Below are positions 27,201 through 35,668 of a stretch of DNA of 64,000 bases, piece after piece. The position numbers and the translations under genes were made by a program. The notes under the pieces were generated by a model. The model searched no databases. It was not told where the DNA came from and was given only the letters and a program-made list of their open reading frames with translations. The first letter of the stretch is position 1. The number at the start of each line of letters is the position of its first letter. This DNA comes from JASSUD01 sp031963415 (GTDB taxonomy: Bacteria > Pseudomonadota > Gammaproteobacteria > Burkholderiales > Burkholderiaceae): assembly GCA_031963415.1 (NCBI GenBank), contig JASSUI010000001.1, forward strand, positions 434,001-498,000, read 5' to 3'.

Positions 27201-27988
27201 AATTGGGCGAGGAAATTTTGCAGCAACTACGCGAGGCGTATGGCGAACCCACTCCGATGGGCACAACTGAGTTAGCTGTAGGCTTAGGCCAGGCGTTCCC
27301 AAGCTTGGTGCCTCAAATTCAGTTAGACCCAGCATCTGGCGTGGTGCCAGTCATAGATTTGCCATCGGTTATACAAGGAATAACAAAACCCTTGGGTGAG
27401 CGCGCGCGTAGACAGCAAAAGGCAAAAGCTCATCACGCGGCAGACGCTCTTAAAAAGCCTGAGCAACAGTCAAAAAGCCTACAGTTATATCGCAGTGTTA
27501 AGCCGGAAATTGATGAAATGGCTGACTATGCGGCACGTTGCTGGCAGCCTATATTTGCCGAGCACACTTGGTCTGAGCAAGACATTCAAGCATTGGTTGA
27601 GGATGGCGTGCAGCGCTTGATGGATTACCTTAAAGCTGGGAAAGGCAATGAACACTCTATTCAAGAGCGCATAGTCTTTGCGCTAATGACAGGGGAAGGC
27701 AGCAAACGCTTAAGCGTTAGAAAGGAAGAAGCGGGGAAAGCGAAAGGACATTGGACTACACAAGGCTTTTTTGCGAAACCCGGCATTAAAATTGAGGCAG
27801 AAAAAAAAGGGGAAAAAATATACTTCCCTTCCACCACGAAAGCGCATCCGGGTGTTTACGGCTATCGCTTCGGATCAACTACTGAGGGACGAGTAGGCCC
27901 TCCTCTGTATACAGGGCCATTTGAGAGTGAGGCTAAAGCCAGCGACAAAGCCAAAGAGGCGCGGGGACAACGTTGTGTGGTGATGTAG
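24284..27988 (+). CDS. TPR/NB-ARC-like STAND protein ending in a CaaX box
   Basis: 1234 residues from the ATG at 24284, chosen over 24221 because AAGAGAA lies just upstream and its paralogues also start ML. Residues 20-125 are TPR-like. The P-loop GPVGAGKTA is at 176-184, Walker B SLLILDGV at 250-257, an NB-ARC-like sensor strand CQIIYTATQ follows, and a GLPL-like GGHPSVIRAL comes later. A long TPR-like helical region, then a coiled coil (KKEEADRLNLQREQDKLWYE), precede a C-terminal module with IYFPSTTKAHPGVYGYRF. The last residues are GQRCVVM: CVVM is a perfect farnesylation-type CaaX motif, the same as in N-Ras. In a host-associated bacterium this points to lipid modification in the host cell. 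An IS256 element lies 23 bp downstream but does not create this end. Confidence 0.82.
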   Translation: MLNIPGHYAQTALPPLANNQIALDLAQARQYRKAHPALADSLYKKVEEALLEIAERENVQPLAASEQTLLKEREERSETLQQAALRRYIADVYVEHGEVLGSLHQAEQAKACYEQAQAWSHLHAAAQLNLALPATGPRLSLSRQSSQPTYYVDRPELAELFGLLKTQKNAVIEVMGPVGAGKTALLQRLSHSGPDPFFKDYDLLAWIDCRSVSTAHTDIQAISHVLGSSNLNFKDALKKVANYIAQHSKSLLILDGVASHNVELIASWLKPLSGSCQIIYTATQPLSSTLRECLGRPIEAISLKLFNADQASQLVQQCLPEEPPLTADDSAKIIQITGGHPSVIRALCQHYQTMSVSCRGFSAFLAQPHKHQGKRDVLLGEIAKASLELLEKQALNDHAAARAVILLKQAAGLGDHPIPFAFFVDEQQQVDFPAIQILYDKKLALLEIDRDAENLKLNSAFVSAMQKQFASEQQLLLEKNIRRLSEVFSYLTNNEGKQGRNSRPTDIERYADLVDTLLFETCAKPSSPEHQTSLLSQTLASHKNGLTLLSQALALGSSLARLYYLHHGALQLAYERLDKAKSFFKLGLSEELITSFEKLPASLTSSPIREEEVQLLKLYSQEYLYQTATIASQLMPRGQVPASVVQNFEKSYAIQVNLGEHVDPAAIAYTLCNFTRALRKQHLLVDALEKYGELEKWMELHSDVFDENTRAKLLVDQGIIKKEAEDAKPNKAERNYIPALEMLLHTRDVYLRHQTANQRRNMGMLSIYLGEAYLAAGEFELGIQHTCQILHYDRARHQARAYSILARAFDEANYGALAKLFIDKAEPLQIDAYKATAEALRRKIDGKLLERYQQTKSLVPINQWKEQTDLTEYCEKSLVDSSAPSQRLLLQQIENLEEQAYNWLWRHHDKTNRDAKRIENAKKLALIESAKKEEADRLNLQREQDKLWYEDFAQRTKLVNADALSFAKQFKEKLGEEILQQLREAYGEPTPMGTTELAVGLGQAFPSLVPQIQLDPASGVVPVIDLPSVIQGITKPLGERARRQQKAKAHHAADALKKPEQQSKSLQLYRSVKPEIDEMADYAARCWQPIFAEHTWSEQDIQALVEDGVQRLMDYLKAGKGNEHSIQERIVFALMTGEGSKRLSVRKEEAGKAKGHWTTQGFFAKPGIKIEAEKKGEKIYFPSTTKAHPGVYGYRFGSTTEGRVGPPLYTGPFESEAKASDKAKEARGQRCVVM

Positions 27989-28011
27989 ACTGTAGGAGAT
28001 TTAAGCGAGCA

Positions 28012-29353
28012 GAGCCTGTCAGATATTTTGTGTGTCCGAGGTCACGGTTAACTATGACAGCTTCTTATAATGAAGCTGTAAAACGCTCGCCAAATAAAAT
28101 GGCAAATTGAACTTTTGCAGTGCGCCATGTATTAGGTGGCATTGTCCAATTTTTAGTGATATTTCGCAAAGCCAAATAAATGAGTTTGATGGCGGCCTGG
28201 TCGTTAGGGAAGTGACCTCGATTTTTAATGACCTTCCGTATTTGCATATGGAGGCTTTCAATGGCATTGGTCGTATAAATAATTTTTCGCACTTCTAACG
28301 GGTAAGCAAAGAAAGGAATGACTTCTTGCCAATGGCGCCGCCAAATTGAAGCAATCGGCGGATATTTCAGCCCCCATGGACCTTCGGCAAAGACCTCAAG
28401 CGCCACAGCGGCCTCGGTTTCGGTGGTGGCGCGATAAATATTTTTTAGTTCTGCCGCGACAGCCTTACGGTCTTTCCAGCTCACAAAATCCAGGCTATTG
28501 CGAATTAAATGCACGATACAGGTCTGGATTTGCGCTTGCGGAAAGGTCGCTGTAATGGCTTCTGGGAAGCCTTTGAGTCCATCGACGACGGCGATTAATA
28601 CGTCAGACAGGCCTCGATTTTTAAGCTCTGTCATGACCCTCAGCCAGAATTTTGCCCCTTCGGTTTGTTCAATCCAAATACCCAGAATTTCCTTGGTACC
28701 GTCTGGTCGTACACCCAAAGCAAGATAGACCGCTTTGTTTTTAACGCTGCCCTCATCTCGAATTTTGACTCGTAAGGCATCAAAAAACACCAACGGATAC
28801 ATCGGTTCTAGGGGGCGATTCTGCCATTCCTTGACTTCGTCCATCACTTCGGCGGTGATCGTTGAGATCAGATCAGGCGAGACCTCTAAGCCATACAACT
28901 CGGTTAAATGCGCTTGAATCTCGCGCACCGGTAACCCTCGCGCGTAAAGCGAGATCACCTTATCGTCAAAGCCCGGTAGTCGCCGCTGATGCTTAGCGAT
29001 GAATTGCGGCGTGAAACTGCCTTCTCGATCTCGCGGTATATCGAGTTCCAGCTTGTCTTCTGACGCTAAGACCGATTTCTTGCTGCTACCATTTTTATGA
29101 TTACGCTTGATCTTGCCTACGCTACGTTCTTGCTCGAGATGATGCGCTAATTCACCCTGCAATATTCTTTCTGCTAGTGACTTTTTAAGCTGACCAAACA
29201 ACCCGCTTTCTGTGAATATCGAGTGCGGATTTGACAGGTCTACTCCCTCTAAAAATTTATCTAATATCGCTTGGTCTATCTTTGTCATATGCTTACTTTT
29301 TGATTACCTTCATTATCATATGACTTCTTTCACACAAAATTCCTGACACCTTC
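28012..29353 (-). mobile_element. Complete IS256-family element with 8-bp target repeat
   Basis: 1342 bp. Imperfect terminal inverted repeats: left end GAGCCTGTCAGATATTTTG, right end (complement) GAAGGTGTCAGGAATTTTG. It is flanked by the direct repeat AGCGAGCA at 28004-28011 and 29354-29361, an 8-bp target duplication as expected for IS256. Intact ends, intact transposase and intact duplication mean a recent insertion. Confidence 0.92.
28065..29288 (-). CDS. IS256-family transposase (mutator type)
   Basis: 407 residues, full length. The DDE catalytic triad can be placed: Asp in VFFDALRVKI, Asp in IAVVDGLKGFPEAI, and Glu in TTNAIESLHMQIRK. The N-terminal DNA-binding part has GELAHHLEQERS, and the family signature CIVHLIRNSLDFVSWKDRK is present. 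The gene occupies most of the element, with no frameshift. Transposition is probably by a copy-out route through a circular intermediate, as known for the family. Confidence 0.95.
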   Translation of the reverse strand: MTKIDQAILDKFLEGVDLSNPHSIFTESGLFGQLKKSLAERILQGELAHHLEQERSVGKIKRNHKNGSSKKSVLASEDKLELDIPRDREGSFTPQFIAKHQRRLPGFDDKVISLYARGLPVREIQAHLTELYGLEVSPDLISTITAEVMDEVKEWQNRPLEPMYPLVFFDALRVKIRDEGSVKNKAVYLALGVRPDGTKEILGIWIEQTEGAKFWLRVMTELKNRGLSDVLIAVVDGLKGFPEAITATFPQAQIQTCIVHLIRNSLDFVSWKDRKAVAAELKNIYRATTETEAAVALEVFAEGPWGLKYPPIASIWRRHWQEVIPFFAYPLEVRKIIYTTNAIESLHMQIRKVIKNRGHFPNDQAAIKLIYLALRNITKNWTMPPNTWRTAKVQFAILFGERFTASL

Positions 29354-29410
29354 AGCGAGCACCTTATAATTAGTCAAGCTACCTAAAATCACTTCCCCTT
29401 TTGGCACTGA

Positions 29411-29580
29411 CATTGGGACTGCGAGGGGGACGACGACTCATCGAATTCAAGCCTGCTTCACCATCCTGTTGATAGCGCCCATTTGCGCAATGTGGGTCGT
29501 GAGATACCACAACGTCGGCATACTACCCCCCCACATCTTCCAACTCTTCATATAGCTTGACCCACTTTAGTCGGCGACAT
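29411..29580 (-). pseudogene. IS481/IS3-type transposase remnant
   Basis: In broken minus-strand frames I read KWVKLYEELED-like, VCRRCGISRPTLRKWA and YQQDGEAGLNSMSRRPPRSPN. Together these match the N-terminal helix-turn-helix of IS481-type transposases (pattern GISRPTLRKWWRRY...GEAGL...SRRP). At least one frameshift separates the blocks and no catalytic domain follows. The remaining spacer to 29678 is featureless. Confidence 0.6.
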
Positions 29581-29678
29581 ATTTCTGCATTCATTCAATT
29601 ATTTTAATTGAAACTATGTATGTAAATCACACTGTTAAAACAGTGGCCATAGAGACCGCTTCTGTGGTTACTGTTGTT

Positions 29679-32600
29679 TTATTCTTCCCTAGATTCAAGT
29701 AGCTTGGTTACTGAGAAGGATTCATCTTCTGGTTCGCTCTTTTTGTTAATCGCGGACAATACCTTCGCTATCGCTGCTTTGACCTCAGCATTCTCATCTT
29801 TCTCTAGCCTGCTTAGAAAAGCTACTCGGATTTCATCAAAATGGGCTGCATGGCGACCTAATGCCTCGACTACCTCCGCTCTGATCATAAGATCCTGACC
29901 TTCCCCTAGCATTTTGATGAGAGCCCCTCGGATTGCTGGAACAGCATCCGCATGAAAACCTAATCCCCTGGCTAGCCACCTTATGCTCTCGGGTTCTTTC
30001 TCCTGCTCGAATCGTTTCAGGAGCGCGTTTTGGAGAGCCGCAACCTTGCTCGCATGATGACCTAATCCCCCAGCTAGCGCTCCTATAATCTGAGGCTCTT
30101 TCTCCTCCTCAAATCGTTTCAGGAGCGCGCTTTGGATGGCCGCAACCTCGCTCGCCTGCCGACCTAATCCCCTGGCTAGCCACCTTATGCTCTCGGGCTC
30201 TTTCTCCTCCTCGAATCGTTTCAGGAGCGCGCTTTGGATGGCCGCAACCTTGCCCGCCTGCCAACCTAATCCCGAGGCTAGGTATCCTATGCTCTCGGGC
30301 TCTTTTTCCTCCTCAAATCGTTTCAGGAACGCGCTTTGGAGGGCCGCAACCTTGCTCGCATGCTGACCTAATCCCGAGGCTAGCGCTCCTATAATCTGGG
30401 GCTCTTTCTCCTCCTCAAATCGTTTCAGGAGCGCGCTTTGGAGGGCCGCAACCTTGCCCGCATGCCAACCTAATCCCGAGGCTAGGTATCCTATGCTCTC
30501 GGGCTCTTTCTCCTCCTCAAATCGTTTCAGGAACGCGCTTTGGAGGGCCGCAACCTTGCTCGCATGCTGACCTAATCCCCCAGCTAGCGCTCCTATAATC
30601 TGAGGCTCTTTCTCCTGCTCAAATCGTTTCAGAAGCGCGCTTTGGAGGGCCGCAACCTCGCTCGCATGCTGACCTAATCCCCCAGCTAGCGCTCCTATAA
30701 TCTGAGGCTCTTTTTCCTGCTCAAATCGTTTCAGGAGCGCGCTTTGGAAGGCCGCAACCTCGCTCGCCTGCCGACCTAATCCCTTGGCTAGCCACCTTAT
30801 GCTCTCGGGCTCTTTCTCCTGCTCGAATCGTTTCAGGAGCGCGCTTTGGAAGGCCGCAACCTTGCCCGCCTGCCAACCTAATCCCAAGGCTAGCGCTCCT
30901 ATAATCAGGGGCTCTTTCTCCTGCTCAAATCGTTTCAGGAGCGCGCTTTGGAGGGCCGCAACCTTGCTCGCATGCCAACCTAATCCCACGGCTAGCGCTC
31001 CTATAATCAGGGGCTCTTTCTCCTCCTCAAATCGTTTCAGAAGTATGCTTTGAATAGCCTCTACCTTAATGGCATAAGCTCCTATTCCATACTTTAATAG
31101 GATTTCGAAATTACAATCTCTATCTTGAAGTGCATTCTCTACTACCGCTAACGCTGGCTCCGACAAAGTTTGACGACGTAATAAAGTTTGAAAAATCAAA
31201 TCCTGATATTGGCGATCCTGTTCAATAAATTTAAGTAGCAGATGTTCAGGGAAAGCAGGCTCGCTACCTAATTGAATGCTTTTGTACTCATCTTTTGATA
31301 TCACCGCTAACGCTAGTCTTTCCGCTAGCCTCTTTTCTAAACGCTTAATAGTAGTTTCCGATAATGAGGCGCGCGCCTCATATAAACAGTGCATGATCAG
31401 ATCAACATGCTTGTCTTCAAGCAAACCTGGTGCCTCTTGTTCTAATAGAATAAAAAAGCCCTCAAGCGCCTCGCCTTCCAACAATCCAGCAACTATCCAC
31501 CATACAATCTGATAACGTGCCTCGTATTTATACTGACTCACAAATCCTTGAATCTTTTCGGGTTCTAATACCAATCCGTTTACAACTGCTCCCACTAGCG
31601 TTTTAGATTCTCCTTCTGCCGTTAAATAGGGTTGGAGATGCTTTGCTAAAAACTTCGCTGCAAAGAATTCTTGAAAAGTTAAATGTAAAAAGTGATAAGC
31701 GCGCTTATTCTCGGCAATCCTAGTATCTGAGGTATGTAAAAAAGAGGTTTGCTTTAAATCATTCTGTAAGAAATATGATAAATTTGGTTGGCGTTTTCGA
31801 TTAAGCTCCTCCTTAACTTTATTGATATAGTCCAGGTCAAATTCAATCAAATTATCTTGAAGCCCGTGAAAGCTTAAATAAAGCAAATACTCCACTTCAT
31901 CTGCCATAAGCTGGACAATTTCCGTCTCACTCATCATTTCCAAATCATCAGCAGTCAGCAATCTTTCGCCAGATGTTTTCCCTAAACGTCCCGCATCTTT
32001 GCGCAATAATTTACCGAACTGCGTTTGATAAAGCGTGGTCATTGTTACTGATGCTTTTTCATTTGCTAAAGCTTTTGCTTTCCCTCGATCCAGCTTTACT
32101 TTTATTTCTTTCCAGCTATAGCACAAGGCATCCAGTTGCACCGGAATGTTGACAAGTTCTTTTATAACTGGTGTGCTATCAATCAGGGCCTGAATATCAG
32201 TGGCATTATTTGCTTCGATTTTTTCTAAATAGGTACGAATATTCTCTTGATTAAAACCTATTGTTTCTAACTCAAGATCAAATCCCTCCAATTTGGAAAC
32301 ATCCACCCCTGCTGGGCGAGACGTCACAATTACTTGAGGTTGTGCTAATAAATCGCAGAGCAGATTGCCTATAGGAGTTGTCCTTCCTTGATTCAGCTCA
32401 ACAGACACCTCATCCAGACCATCCAGAATAAATAGAATTTTGTTGGCACACTCCATCAACTGTTCGGTGAACCTCTTCCCCCTAGCAAGACTAGAAAAAT
32501 ACTTATTAGTTAATAGGTCTATCAAGTTATTAACTTGATAGTGCTTAAGCTGACGTAGTGGCAGCCACAACACCCCATCGAAGTGGTTTTTCCATAATCC

Positions 32601-34442
32601 TTGTTGATATTCATAAACAAGTTTTTTGCATAGCGTTGTTTTACCAATCCCAGCTCGGCCTTGAATCAGTATTCTTTTTGGAATTCCTTTTTGGCCGTTG
32701 CTTAACTGGTGTTCATTGAATAATTCTTCTAATGGAATAGATTTTTGCAGGTTCGTTTGCTTAATCTCTTCATAGCTTGAAAGACGGTAAAATGTGGATG
32801 ACTGCGCTTTCAGTTTGTCTTCCTCTGCTTCTTGCTGGGCTTTACTTTCGACAATGACTAGATTGATATAGCAGTGCGCCATCGGCAGCGGTGCGCCAGA
32901 TAGCCGTTGGATAGTCAAGCACTCGGCAGAATACGAGGCCCCCAAAGCCGATCGAAGCTGCTCAGGCGATATCAGTGATTTGCCTTTGATTTGTTGAATG
33001 TTTTCGTCCAGATTCTGAAGAACTTTCCGAATGCTCACTGTCCGTATATTGGAGGCGTGCTCTTGTTGCAATGCTTCAAGCGCAGCCACACAAGCTTGAT
33101 TCAAGAACAAGAAAAATTTCTCGGCCGTTAAAGTATGCGTCTGATCTTCCCGCAGCCTTTTCAAGCAGGTTTGATAAACTTTGTCCTCCACCAGCGAAAT
33201 ACACCGCTCTCTTTCCATGAACAGTCGTGTTAAGAGCTTAAAAAAACCAATGTGCAAGCCCTCATCTTGATACGTCTGACGTCCATTCCACAGGTTTGGT
33301 GTGCACCAGATGCAGTCTTCGATACGAATCGTGGTCGAATCAATAATAAACTTCGGTAAACATTGTTGAGCAGTGCTGTTGAGCAACAGAGGGATAATGC
33401 CGTGCTCCCCTTTTTTATATTCAGCGCGGATTTGTAAAAACGCCAATTCCGTCAGCACATGGTGAAATTCTTGCTCGTTTAAATTCGCCTCCACCACCTC
33501 GCGTATCGCCGCTTCAATCTGCGCAAAGTCATGCGTCTGAGACGCTTCTAGATAAGCACGTTGAATCGCCTCATAAAAACCCTGATAGTAGGGGGAGGCC
33601 ATATAGCGGCCCAATAGTTCTGAGCCACACAGCACCACATGGTCTACCGTGCCGGCATGGCGAGGTAATAAGCAGAGTTGGCTGGATAAGATATCGTTGG
33701 TTTTCGCTTTGTCTGCCGGGGTGGCCGGCAATGGTAAAGCCTGATGCCCTGCGGCTGTGCGATCAGAATATACATTGGAACGCAGGTCTGACAACCATCG
33801 AATCACGCGTTGCAAAACTTCTGCATCGGCTTTGCCAAGCGGATTATGGTGCGCGTAGACTAAAAAAAGACTGGGCGAGTCTTGGCACAAATCCAAGTCC
33901 TGAAATTGCTTCAAAATCGTTTCAAAGACCTGCGCCACCCACTGATGTTTCTGCGGCGGACAGGCTTGCGGCACCTGAGGTGATAGAGAAACGCCTGAAG
34001 AAAAAAATGCAGCAGCTGAGAACGAACCCATGGCGCTATCGGTAGGAGGGATTGAATCAGCCAGCAATGCAGCCGGTATGCCTTCATAACCCCAGGCTTG
34101 CGCTTTTTGATAACTCTTCTTCGCTTTGCCCCATTTTTCCAAACTCCTCAACACTTCTGCACGTTCAAAATACACTTCAGCGATACGCTGCCGTAAAGAC
34201 ACATCTTCTGACGTTTGAGGGGTAAATGCTTTACTAAAGGTTCTTTTCAGCCCCGATAAAGGCGGAATCTGTTGGCCTGCGCTCTCAACATGTTTAAAAA
34301 TCACTTTAGCTTGATCATATGAGATCAATGCCATCTCAAAATGCTGCTCCAACCTGTAAAAGCGAGCCTGTTCCAGATGGCTTTGCGCCTGCATCTGTAG
34401 TTGTTTACTGATCAAATTTTGATGAATAGGATTAGCCAACAT
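29679..34442 (-). CDS. Giant NLR-like STAND NTPase with tandem HEAT-like array
   Basis: About 1587 residues from the ATG at 34442, preferred over 34496 because the resulting MLANPIHQ start matches the paralogues. The order is as in the protein at 17446-21300: N-terminal TPR-like helices, the alpha/beta domain (SPSLFLVYAHHNPLG, DHVVLCGSELLG), HCYINLVIVE, then NACHT with Walker A GRAGIGKTT near residue 595-603 and Walker B LFILDGLDEV near 670-679, and FLHLTFQEFFAAKFLA. The C-terminal third carries eleven near-identical 34-residue repeats plus degenerate ones. The sensor array differs from the paralogue while the front half is highly similar, as in NLR families where the ligand-binding end diversifies. 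Confidence 0.85.
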   Translation of the reverse strand: MLANPIHQNLISKQLQMQAQSHLEQARFYRLEQHFEMALISYDQAKVIFKHVESAGQQIPPLSGLKRTFSKAFTPQTSEDVSLRQRIAEVYFERAEVLRSLEKWGKAKKSYQKAQAWGYEGIPAALLADSIPPTDSAMGSFSAAAFFSSGVSLSPQVPQACPPQKHQWVAQVFETILKQFQDLDLCQDSPSLFLVYAHHNPLGKADAEVLQRVIRWLSDLRSNVYSDRTAAGHQALPLPATPADKAKTNDILSSQLCLLPRHAGTVDHVVLCGSELLGRYMASPYYQGFYEAIQRAYLEASQTHDFAQIEAAIREVVEANLNEQEFHHVLTELAFLQIRAEYKKGEHGIIPLLLNSTAQQCLPKFIIDSTTIRIEDCIWCTPNLWNGRQTYQDEGLHIGFFKLLTRLFMERERCISLVEDKVYQTCLKRLREDQTHTLTAEKFFLFLNQACVAALEALQQEHASNIRTVSIRKVLQNLDENIQQIKGKSLISPEQLRSALGASYSAECLTIQRLSGAPLPMAHCYINLVIVESKAQQEAEEDKLKAQSSTFYRLSSYEEIKQTNLQKSIPLEELFNEHQLSNGQKGIPKRILIQGRAGIGKTTLCKKLVYEYQQGLWKNHFDGVLWLPLRQLKHYQVNNLIDLLTNKYFSSLARGKRFTEQLMECANKILFILDGLDEVSVELNQGRTTPIGNLLCDLLAQPQVIVTSRPAGVDVSKLEGFDLELETIGFNQENIRTYLEKIEANNATDIQALIDSTPVIKELVNIPVQLDALCYSWKEIKVKLDRGKAKALANEKASVTMTTLYQTQFGKLLRKDAGRLGKTSGERLLTADDLEMMSETEIVQLMADEVEYLLYLSFHGLQDNLIEFDLDYINKVKEELNRKRQPNLSYFLQNDLKQTSFLHTSDTRIAENKRAYHFLHLTFQEFFAAKFLAKHLQPYLTAEGESKTLVGAVVNGLVLEPEKIQGFVSQYKYEARYQIVWWIVAGLLEGEALEGFFILLEQEAPGLLEDKHVDLIMHCLYEARASLSETTIKRLEKRLAERLALAVISKDEYKSIQLGSEPAFPEHLLLKFIEQDRQYQDLIFQTLLRRQTLSEPALAVVENALQDRDCNFEILLKYGIGAYAIKVEAIQSILLKRFEEEKEPLIIGALAVGLGWHASKVAALQSALLKRFEQEKEPLIIGALALGLGWQAGKVAAFQSALLKRFEQEKEPESIRWLAKGLGRQASEVAAFQSALLKRFEQEKEPQIIGALAGGLGQHASEVAALQSALLKRFEQEKEPQIIGALAGGLGQHASKVAALQSAFLKRFEEEKEPESIGYLASGLGWHAGKVAALQSALLKRFEEEKEPQIIGALASGLGQHASKVAALQSAFLKRFEEEKEPESIGYLASGLGWQAGKVAAIQSALLKRFEEEKEPESIRWLARGLGRQASEVAAIQSALLKRFEEEKEPQIIGALAGGLGHHASKVAALQNALLKRFEQEKEPESIRWLARGLGFHADAVPAIRGALIKMLGEGQDLMIRAEVVEALGRHAAHFDEIRVAFLSRLEKDENAEVKAAIAKVLSAINKKSEPEDESFSVTKLLESREE
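29938..31060 (-). repeat. Eleven 102-bp in-frame tandem repeats
   Basis: Each unit encodes a 34-residue HEAT/PBS-lyase-like helical pair, for example AALQSALLKRFEQEKEP followed by QIIGALAGGLGQHASEV. Two variant classes of the second helix alternate: QIIGALAGGLG and ESIRWLARGLG or ESIGYLASGLG. Nucleotide identity between units is very high, implying recent amplification or gene conversion. Degenerate repeats flank the array on both sides. Confidence 0.92.
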
Positions 34443-34734
34443 AGGGTTATTTTTTGAGTTAATGTGTACCCAGTATTGAAAGGTGAGCCTTTCCAAAAGA
34501 GCTCATCGATTGCGGCGGACACGTTGCTTATTTTTTACCTCAGCCGCCCGCTTAGATAAATATGTTTTCTAAACGCCTCCCATCATTTTGGTAGGATCTG
34601 CCTACTGGATGCCCAGAGCAAACGTCAAATCTATCGAAGAAAGAAAAAAATACGAGAAGGTAAACAACTGAATTTATTGCTTAGTGAATTAAATTTTTCA
34701 CCGTTTCTGCTTTTAACTCTGGGCAGCCCAAAGA

Positions 34735-35192
34735 GAAATCGAAATATGGCAACAGCAGCACTTAGAAGAGAAGCTAAGTCTGACATGGAGTCACGTAGAT
34801 TTATTGAGGAAAAGCGCACACCTTCACGCTGATCAAGCTAAGGCAGGTGAACAATAGGAACTCCCCTCAATAAAGAGGCGGTAGCAATATTGGAGCACTA
34901 ACGAGGTAAGCATCCAGAGCACGTGCTTACCTACCAAGGTAAGCCTATTAAGGAGGCCAATACAAAAGCTTAGCGCAAAGCAATAAAAGCGATAGGGCGT
35001 AAAGAATTTGGTTGGCACGATTTGCGCCACACTTGGGCTTCATGGCTTACGATGAATGGAGCCACTTTAGCGGAATTGCAAGAGCTAGGCGGATGGAAAT
35101 CTAGCTCTATGGTACGCCGATATGCGCACTTTTCTACTCAACATCTCTCCCAAGTCTCAAGTAGATTAGATGCGTTATGGGATGCAATCTGA
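34735..35192 (+). pseudogene. Tyrosine recombinase (phage-type integrase), degraded
   Basis: The translation shows LEEKLSLTWSHVDLLRKSA, then PLNKEAVAILEH, then LTYQGKPIKEANTKA, then FGWHDLRHTWASWLTMNGA and GGWKSSSMVRRYAHFS. These are the C-terminal catalytic half of a XerC/D-like integrase, including the H-x-L-R-H box and the final tyrosine. At least two in-frame stops (one is TAG at about 34967) and a frameshift interrupt it. It points toward the adjacent tRNA-Lys, the usual position of an integrase at a tRNA attachment site. Confidence 0.82.
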
Positions 35193-35294
35193 AAGGGCTC
35201 GCCTTTCATTCACGTTTTATTCACGTTTGTGTTTTTACGAAGATTTTAAGTATTTCCAGAATCCTCGTAATCCCTTGATTTTAAAGGATTTAAC

Positions 35295-35370
35295 TGGTGG
35301 GGCATGCAGGGGTCGAACCTGCGACAAACGGATTAAGAGTCCGCTGCTCTACCAACTGAGCTAATGCCCC
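35295..35370 (-). tRNA. tRNA-Lys (anticodon CTT)
   Basis: 76 nt on the minus strand from GGGGCATTAGCTCAGTTGG to an encoded CCA. The 7-bp acceptor stem (GGGGCAT/ATGCCCC) is perfect, the D arm is AGCTCAGTTGGTAGAGC, the anticodon loop CTCTTAA gives anticodon CTT, and the T arm contains GGTTCGACCC. A degraded integrase ends about 100 bp away, so the gene has probably served as an integration site. No second copy of its 3' end was found in the window by eye. Confidence 0.95.
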
Positions 35371-35668
35371 GAACCGAAGCGCCGATTATAGCAAGCTATT
35401 TTGCAAAAGTAATTTGCAGCTTGGCCAATTTATTTTTAGTACTTCTACCTATATAGGCAGCAGCACAATTTACTCTCATCAGACCAAGTAAAAATTTTGA
35501 TGCCCAGCCAATAACCACAAATCCTAAAGAAGAACGGTGAGAATGTCACTGTCTACAACGCATGCAAATTAAATTAGCTATATGCTGATTTCGCTGAAAA
35601 GATAAGTAATGGAATGAGTAACGGCGCCCGATTTTTCAAATATAGAGGTAACCACAAAAAAGGACTTT

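Noticed and set aside
29938..31060. Regular 102-bp tandem repeats that could look like a CRISPR or satellite array
   Set aside because: The units are in frame, without spacers, and encode continuous HEAT-like helices inside a long gene.
34635..34658. Near hrpII box upstream of the giant NACHT gene
   Set aside because: One of the eight fixed bases is wrong (AGAA instead of CGAA) and it is nearly 200 bp from the start; it also lies in an A-rich run.
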